Assembly (NCBI RefSeq): GCF_003545815.1
Contig: NZ_PDUW01000015.1
Location: 1 to 57,840 of the forward strand
From: Pusillimonas caeni
GTDB lineage: Bacteria > Pseudomonadota > Gammaproteobacteria > Burkholderiales > Burkholderiaceae_B
DNA length: 57,840 nt
Direction of reading: 5' to 3'
The notes under the pieces are model-generated. The model worked only from the letters and a program-made list of their open reading frames with translations, made no database searches and had not been told where the DNA came from. Shown here piece after piece: positions 53,131 through 57,840 of this stretch; within the stretch, counting starts at the first letter, position 1; the number at the start of each line of letters is the position of its first letter. The translations under genes and the position numbers were made by a program.

Positions 53131-54474
53131 TTACATTCCGCTCGGCCATGTTTCCGGCGGTTGTTCGGGCACGTCGGGCGGAAAATGCAGTGCGTCGAGC
53201 GCGCGGCTCGCATCCGTAAAGATGAAGGCGTCGTAGCGCCGGGTTACGACGGTGGGCACATAATTGCCCCAGCGTTCGGCGCGCGGATCGTAGACGACGC
53301 CGATCGCGCGGTGATCGATCACGGCATCCAGGCCTGCGAGGCCGGCGTCGCGGGGGTTGTCGAAGATCAGCATGAGCGCTCCGGGCAAGGTCTCGTCGCC
53401 GGCTTCTCCGGGCGCATCGAGGACTTTGTGCAGCAGGTCTTCGAGACTGCCTTCGCGAGCGGGCGGCACCTGCATGCGCTCCATCGGTGCACCCCATTCG
53501 CGGCCGGCCATGACGGTGCCGCGGTGGGTTCCGAAGCCCAGCAAGAAAGTCTGCTCGGGCCCCGGGTGGTCCTCGCGCACCAATTGGCCAAGGTTGAACA
53601 TGCCGGCCTGCGCCATGTCGGTATAGCGTGCGTCGCCCACATGTGTATTGTGTTCCCAAATGACGGCTCGAGCCTGCTCACCGTGATGGGCCATGAGGCG
53701 CTCCAGCGTCTCCATCATGTGGCGGTCGCGGACATTCCAGGAATCGGGCCCGCCCCTGACCATGGCGCGGTAGTATTCCTCGGCCCCTCGCGCGATCAAG
53801 GCATTCTGCTCGGCGTTGTACCAGGCCTCGCGGCCGTCGTCCTTGTACTCGGCTACGCGCGCGCGCAGCTTGCGCAACACATCGACGACTTCTTTTTCAC
53901 AGCTTCGGGGAGCCATCAGCGTCGCTCTGGCATAAGCATGGGCGTTGCCGCCATAGGGCTCGAAACATTTGTAGGCTTCGCGCGCATCGCGGGCCAGCTG
54001 CGGGTCCAGCGCTTCCAGGTAGTCGACGACCGCTTCCATCGATTCCCACAGCGAGTAGACGTCCAGCCCATAGAAGCCCACCCGTTCCTCCTCCGGCAAG
54101 GTCTCGTTATGCCTTCGCAGCCACTCCGCCAGCTCGGCGATTTCGCGATTGGCCCACATCCAGGTCGGCCAGCGCTCGAAGGCGTGCAAGACCTCTTCGG
54201 CGCTATCGCCTGAATCGGGATAGCCCTTGACGTAACGATTCACCCGATAGCAGTCCGGCCAGTCTCCCTCGACCGCTATGAAGGCGCAGCGCTTTTCCTG
54301 GATGAGGCGTTTGGTCAACGCACAGCGCCAGGTGTAGAACTCGTGCGTGCCGTGCGATGCTTCTCCCAGCATCACATAGCGGGCCTCGCCGATGGCGTCG
54401 AGCAAAGGCGCCAGGTCGCCCGCGCCATGAAGGGGAAGGGCGGCCCGGCGTAGATTAAGGGCAGGGTCTTGCAT
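53131..54474 (-). CDS. Erythromycin esterase-family protein
   Basis: A 447-residue member of the erythromycin esterase (EreA/B) family. Catalytic residues are in LGEASHGTHEFYTWR (His41, His44, Glu45), with VEGDWPDCYRVNRYV and WEHNTHVGDARYTDM as further family motifs. Many homologues are not drug esterases and have unknown substrates; resistance should not be assumed. The start MQDPALN at 54474 is used; the frame stays open to 54627. It follows the phosphoribosyltransferase gene by 89 bp on the same strand. Confidence 0.86.
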   Translation of the reverse strand: MQDPALNLRRAALPLHGAGDLAPLLDAIGEARYVMLGEASHGTHEFYTWRCALTKRLIQEKRCAFIAVEGDWPDCYRVNRYVKGYPDSGDSAEEVLHAFERWPTWMWANREIAELAEWLRRHNETLPEEERVGFYGLDVYSLWESMEAVVDYLEALDPQLARDAREAYKCFEPYGGNAHAYARATLMAPRSCEKEVVDVLRKLRARVAEYKDDGREAWYNAEQNALIARGAEEYYRAMVRGGPDSWNVRDRHMMETLERLMAHHGEQARAVIWEHNTHVGDARYTDMAQAGMFNLGQLVREDHPGPEQTFLLGFGTHRGTVMAGREWGAPMERMQVPPAREGSLEDLLHKVLDAPGEAGDETLPGALMLIFDNPRDAGLAGLDAVIDHRAIGVVYDPRAERWGNYVPTVVTRRYDAFIFTDASRALDALHFPPDVPEQPPETWPSGM

Positions 54475-54563
54475 GTCGGTGTCCCATGGGTTGAACGCTG
54501 TAGAAGAGGGCCTTGCGCAGCGGTCTGCGAGGCGCGGGCCGCGCTCTCGTGGCAACAGTCCCA

Positions 54564-55205
54564 CTACCGGCCGGCGAGTATCGCGCTGACTTCTTCGTCG
54601 CTGGTTTGCGGGAAGGACGCATACCACTTCCCCACTGCTTGAAACGACTGGGGAGCAAGCAGGCAGACAATGTCATCCGCCTGCGCACGGAGGGTTTCGC
54701 GGGCCTCTGCGGAAGAAACCGGCACAGCAACCACCACCGCTGCCGCATCCGAACGGCGCACGGCCGCCACGGCCGCCTGCATCGTCGAGCCGGTGGCAAG
54801 ACCGTCGTCCACCAGGATGACGGTCCTGCCGGCCAGATCAAGGGGAGGGCGGCCGGCGCGATAGCGCTGTTGCCGGCGTTCGAGCTCTTTCTGCTCCGCA
54901 TTCCGGACCATGTCGACGGCCTGGCGCGTCACGCCCATATGGTCGACTACCCTGTCGTCCAGAATCGTGATGCCGCCGGACGCGATGGCGCCCATGGCGT
55001 ATTCCTTGTGGCCGGGCAACCCCAGCTTGCGCACGATAAGGACGTCCAGCGGCGCATCCAGGGCCTTGGCCACATGCCGGGCAACGGGAACGCCGCCACG
55101 CGGCAAGCCCAGGACGATGACGTCTTCGCGCTCCCGATAGTGTGCGGGCATGGCGGCGCCCAATTGCCGCCCGGCGTCTTCGCGGTCGCTGAATATAGGA
55201 GACAT
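54564..55205 (-). CDS. Phosphoribosyltransferase-family protein
   Basis: A 213-residue type I PRTase-fold protein. The PRPP-binding loop is VILVDDGLATGSTMQAAV; VIVLGLPRGGVPVARHVA near the N-terminus and PLDVLIVRKLGLPGHKEYAMGA are typical of the stress-associated subgroup found fused or next to erythromycin esterase-like proteins. MSPIFSDR at 55205 has GGAG upstream; an in-frame ATG at 55247 is less likely. Substrate unknown. Confidence 0.85.
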   Translation of the reverse strand: MSPIFSDREDAGRQLGAAMPAHYREREDVIVLGLPRGGVPVARHVAKALDAPLDVLIVRKLGLPGHKEYAMGAIASGGITILDDRVVDHMGVTRQAVDMVRNAEQKELERRQQRYRAGRPPLDLAGRTVILVDDGLATGSTMQAAVAAVRRSDAAAVVVAVPVSSAEARETLRAQADDIVCLLAPQSFQAVGKWYASFPQTSDEEVSAILAGR

Positions 55206-55510
55206 GTCGCACAAGCTCCGATCTATTCGGAAATCGATCAGCAGCAAACCGGATGCCTGCGAGCCGGGCCATCAGGCCACGCCAGAGCGGCACGCGTCGG
55301 CCTCACGGCGCGGCATGGCGCATCGGCGTTTTACCCAGCTTCAGAAGCATTTATGCAAGACGATCGCCGAAGCATTTCGGAAACGGCCATCGGCTGAAGG
55401 CTCCATAAATGACGCATAATGTATATTATGTAAAGTTAAGTTTGGGGTGTATCGGCCCCTTCCTTCAGCCCGCCGCTTTGAGGCTTCTCTTGCATGGTCG
55501 TCGGCATGAG
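55206..55510. other. Gene-free region upstream of the phosphoribosyltransferase
   Basis: No gene is supported. An AT-rich patch at 55400-55445 contains the hairpin/palindrome CATAAT-GTAT-ATTATG (55415-55430), the likely promoter or operator area for the minus-strand PRTase/esterase pair. No terminator with a T-run is evident for czcA. Confidence 0.45.
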
Positions 55511-57840
55511 TCATGCGGGATCCTGCAGCCGCTTTTCGATGGCTCTTGTCACGCCTGACGAGTAACCATGGCTCAACTGATACAAGACCGGCAGCACCAG
55601 CAATGTCAGAAAGGTAGACGACATAATGCCGCCGATCACCACTGTGGCCAGTGGACGTTGCACCTCTGCGCCGGTTCCGGTATTTAGCGCCATGGGCACA
55701 AAGCCCAATGAGGCCACCAGCCCTGTCATCAATACCGGCCTGAGACGAGTCAGCGCGCCCTCGCGGATCGCCGCGTCCAGCGGCAGGCCCTTGTCTCTCA
55801 GGTCACGGATGAATGAAAGCATCACCAAACCATTCAGCACGGCCACCCCCGACAGAGCGATGAAGCCCACCACTGCGGAAATGGACAAGGGAATGCCTCG
55901 CAGCCAAAGCGCGACGATGCCGCCGGTAAGCGCAAAAGGAATGCCGGTAAATACCAAAAGGCCGTCTTTGATGTTGTCGAACATCATGAACAGCAGGATG
56001 AACACGAGCAACAGGGCGACCGGCACCACGATTTGCAGCCGCGATGTGGCCGACTGAAGCTGCTCGAACGTTCCGCCCCACTCCACCCAGTATCCGGCCG
56101 GAACTTGTACCTGGCTCTGGATGCGTTCTTGCGCCTGAGCGACGAAGGAGCCTATGTCGCGTCCCAGAACGTTGGACGTGACGACTACCCGGCGTTTGCC
56201 GTTTTCCCGGCTGAACTGATTCGGACCGGCGGTCGTTTCCAGCGATGCGATCGAGCCGAGTGAAATCTGATTGACGGCGCCGCCCGAGTCGGCCGGCAGC
56301 GCAATCGGCAATAGTTTGATGGCGTCCACATCGCTGCGCAAGGCTTCCGGCAAACGCACCACCATCGCAAAGCGCCGATCGCCTTGAAACAGCGTGCCCG
56401 CCTCGCGTCCGCCAACGGCCACGGCTACGGCGTCCTGCACCTCTTGAAGCGACAGCCCGTAGCGGGCCGCCTGAGAACGGTCTATGGAAACAGTGAGTAC
56501 GGGCAGTCCCGTCGTCTGTTCGACATTGACACCCGAGGCGCCCGGCATTTGTTCTATTACCCGGGAAATCTGCGCCGCCGTCATGCTGAGCACTTCCATG
56601 TCGTCGCCGAAAATCTTGATGGCGACATCCGAACGCACGCCTGAAATCAATTCGTTGAAACGCAGTTCTATCGGTTGGGAGAACTCGTAAGCGCTGCCGG
56701 GCAGCCGCGCGGCTGAGGCCTGCACCTGGCGTATGAGCTCATCGCGCGGCAAACTGGGATCGGGCCACTGGCTCCGAGGCTTGAGCATGACGTAGGCATC
56801 GGAGATATTGGGCGGCATGGCGTCGGAAGCCACCTCGGCCGTGCCCGTGCGGGCGAATATGCGCTCTATTTGAGGAAACTCCTTGATCAGCTTGCGCTCC
56901 AGTTGCCGCTGCATTTCCACCGACTGAGTCAGGCTGGTGGCCGGCACGCGCAACGCCTGAATGGCGAAGTCTCCTTCGTTCAGGCTGGGAATGAACTCGG
57001 TTCCCATGCGTGCGCCGATGAGACCGGAAAGCATGACCGCGACGAGCGCAAAGGCCAGCACGGCGGGCTTGTTGGCCAACGCCATATCCAGGGCGGGACG
57101 ATAGGCCCGCTTGGCGGCGCGGATGAAAATGCTCTCCCCCTCCGCGATGCGCTTCCCGATGAACAAGGCAACCGCCGCGGGCACGAAGGTGACGGAGAGA
57201 ATCATCGCTCCCAGCAGCGCGGCCACCACGGTGAAGGCCATGGGAGTGAACATCTTGCCTTCCACCCCCGTCAGGGTAAAGACGGGCAAGTACACGATCA
57301 TGATGATGAGCTGCCCGAATATCAGCGGCCGCCGCACCTCTTTCGATGCGGCGAACACTTCATGCAGGCGTTCTGGAAGCGTCAGCGGCCGGCCGAGCCG
57401 GGTTTGCGCATGGGCCAGGCGTCTTATGCAATTTTCGACGATCACCACCGCGCCATCGACGATGATGCCGAAATCGAGGGCTCCGAGGCTCATCAGATTC
57501 GCGCTGACATTGCCGGAAACCATGCCGGTGAAGGTAAACAGCATGGCCAATGGAATGACGAGCGCCGTAAGCACCGCCGCGCGGATATTGCCCAGAAACA
57601 GGAACAGCACCACGATGACGAGAATCGCGCCTTCGAACAGGTTCTTCTGGACGGTGGCTATCGCCTTGTCGACGAGCACCGTGCGATCGTATACAGTCAC
57701 CGCGCTTACCCCTTCGGGCAGCGTGCGGTTGATGTCCTGCATTTTCTTGTCGACCGCGTGGGAGACGGCCCGGCTGTTTTCTCCCATAAGCATGAATGCC
57801 GTGCCCAGCACGACCTCGCGGCCGTTCTCGGTTGCTGCGC
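55511..57840 (-). CDS. czcA: Heavy-metal efflux RND pump CzcA-type (N-terminus beyond window)
   Basis: The last 776 codons of an inner-membrane RND transporter. The frame continues past the edge: residues ENGREVVLGTAFMLMGENSR are in frame through 57840, so any apparent start near 57811 is internal. The proton-relay helix reads DFGIIVDGAVVIVEN, the DFG/DGA/VEN pattern of Zn/Co/Cd/Ni pumps rather than the AIG/DAA pattern of Cu/Ag pumps (CusA). Periplasmic and second membrane domains are intact to the stop. czcB and czcC would be expected to the right. Confidence 0.93.
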   Translation of the reverse strand, partial: AATENGREVVLGTAFMLMGENSRAVSHAVDKKMQDINRTLPEGVSAVTVYDRTVLVDKAIATVQKNLFEGAILVIVVLFLFLGNIRAAVLTALVIPLAMLFTFTGMVSGNVSANLMSLGALDFGIIVDGAVVIVENCIRRLAHAQTRLGRPLTLPERLHEVFAASKEVRRPLIFGQLIIMIVYLPVFTLTGVEGKMFTPMAFTVVAALLGAMILSVTFVPAAVALFIGKRIAEGESIFIRAAKRAYRPALDMALANKPAVLAFALVAVMLSGLIGARMGTEFIPSLNEGDFAIQALRVPATSLTQSVEMQRQLERKLIKEFPQIERIFARTGTAEVASDAMPPNISDAYVMLKPRSQWPDPSLPRDELIRQVQASAARLPGSAYEFSQPIELRFNELISGVRSDVAIKIFGDDMEVLSMTAAQISRVIEQMPGASGVNVEQTTGLPVLTVSIDRSQAARYGLSLQEVQDAVAVAVGGREAGTLFQGDRRFAMVVRLPEALRSDVDAIKLLPIALPADSGGAVNQISLGSIASLETTAGPNQFSRENGKRRVVVTSNVLGRDIGSFVAQAQERIQSQVQVPAGYWVEWGGTFEQLQSATSRLQIVVPVALLLVFILLFMMFDNIKDGLLVFTGIPFALTGGIVALWLRGIPLSISAVVGFIALSGVAVLNGLVMLSFIRDLRDKGLPLDAAIREGALTRLRPVLMTGLVASLGFVPMALNTGTGAEVQRPLATVVIGGIMSSTFLTLLVLPVLYQLSHGYSSGVTRAIEKRLQDPA

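Noticed and set aside
53131-54474. Calling the esterase-family gene a macrolide-resistance determinant
   Set aside because: Many family members are not drug esterases, and the phosphoribosyltransferase neighbour points to a different role.

Overview
This is a GC-rich window with short intergenic gaps and Shine-Dalgarno starts. Gene content (copA/copZ/cueR, an N-phosphoesterase-type LigD with Ku, short-Q-loop cytochrome bd, boxB, LigAB-type and VOC dioxygenases, many small stress proteins) points to a soil or water betaproteobacterium, most likely Burkholderiales near Alcaligenaceae (Bordetella/Achromobacter/Pusillimonas-like). That placement is inference from gene content, not a database match. 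I see no rRNA, tRNA or CRISPR array.

Layout. 1-370: the start of an IS110-family transposase running off the left edge. 371-6144: metal handling (CDF exporter, then copA, copZ and cueR with two textbook CueR promoters) and a glutathionyl-hydroquinone reductase. 6227-9040: a TPP-dependent oxidase/decarboxylase behind a hairpin that buries its ribosome binding site, then three small stress-type proteins. 9057-18821: nine tightly packed minus-strand genes joining DUF3182, a hydrolase, the ybhP-clsB-ybhN cardiolipin module, topoisomerase IB, Ku and LigD. 19044-22760: cyanide-insensitive-type cytochrome bd (cioA, cioB and a 43-residue third subunit) and a sensor-less sigma-54 activator. 22948-30441: YeiH with a divergent LysR regulator, a ZIP transporter, CbpA/CbpM chaperones, CsbD and a large KatE catalase.

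30527-42188 is more accessory: an FMN hydroxy-acid oxidase homologue lacking two catalytic residues, with a divergent IclR regulator; a lone boxB behind a TGCA-N6-TGCA site; an 800-bp gene-free stretch with two elaborate inverted-repeat elements, one folding like a structured RNA; a LigAB/isochorismatase/CMD-family operon with a divergent GntR regulator; KatA; a lone arsB; and a second GntR regulator.

42494-49597 holds a nine-gene operon behind a clear sigma-70 promoter overlapped by a perfect GntR-type palindrome. An ABC importer is interleaved with two VOC enzymes and accompanied by FAH-family, DapA-family, kynurenine-formamidase-like and RutE-like enzymes. It looks like a complete uptake and ring-cleavage pathway for an unidentified compound, and is the best candidate here for an undescribed system. 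49616-57840: a bile-acid-symporter-family protein, AraC regulator plus cobalamin adenosyltransferase, a repeat-rich BON protein, an erythromycin-esterase/phosphoribosyltransferase pair, and most of a CzcA-type RND pump running off the right edge.
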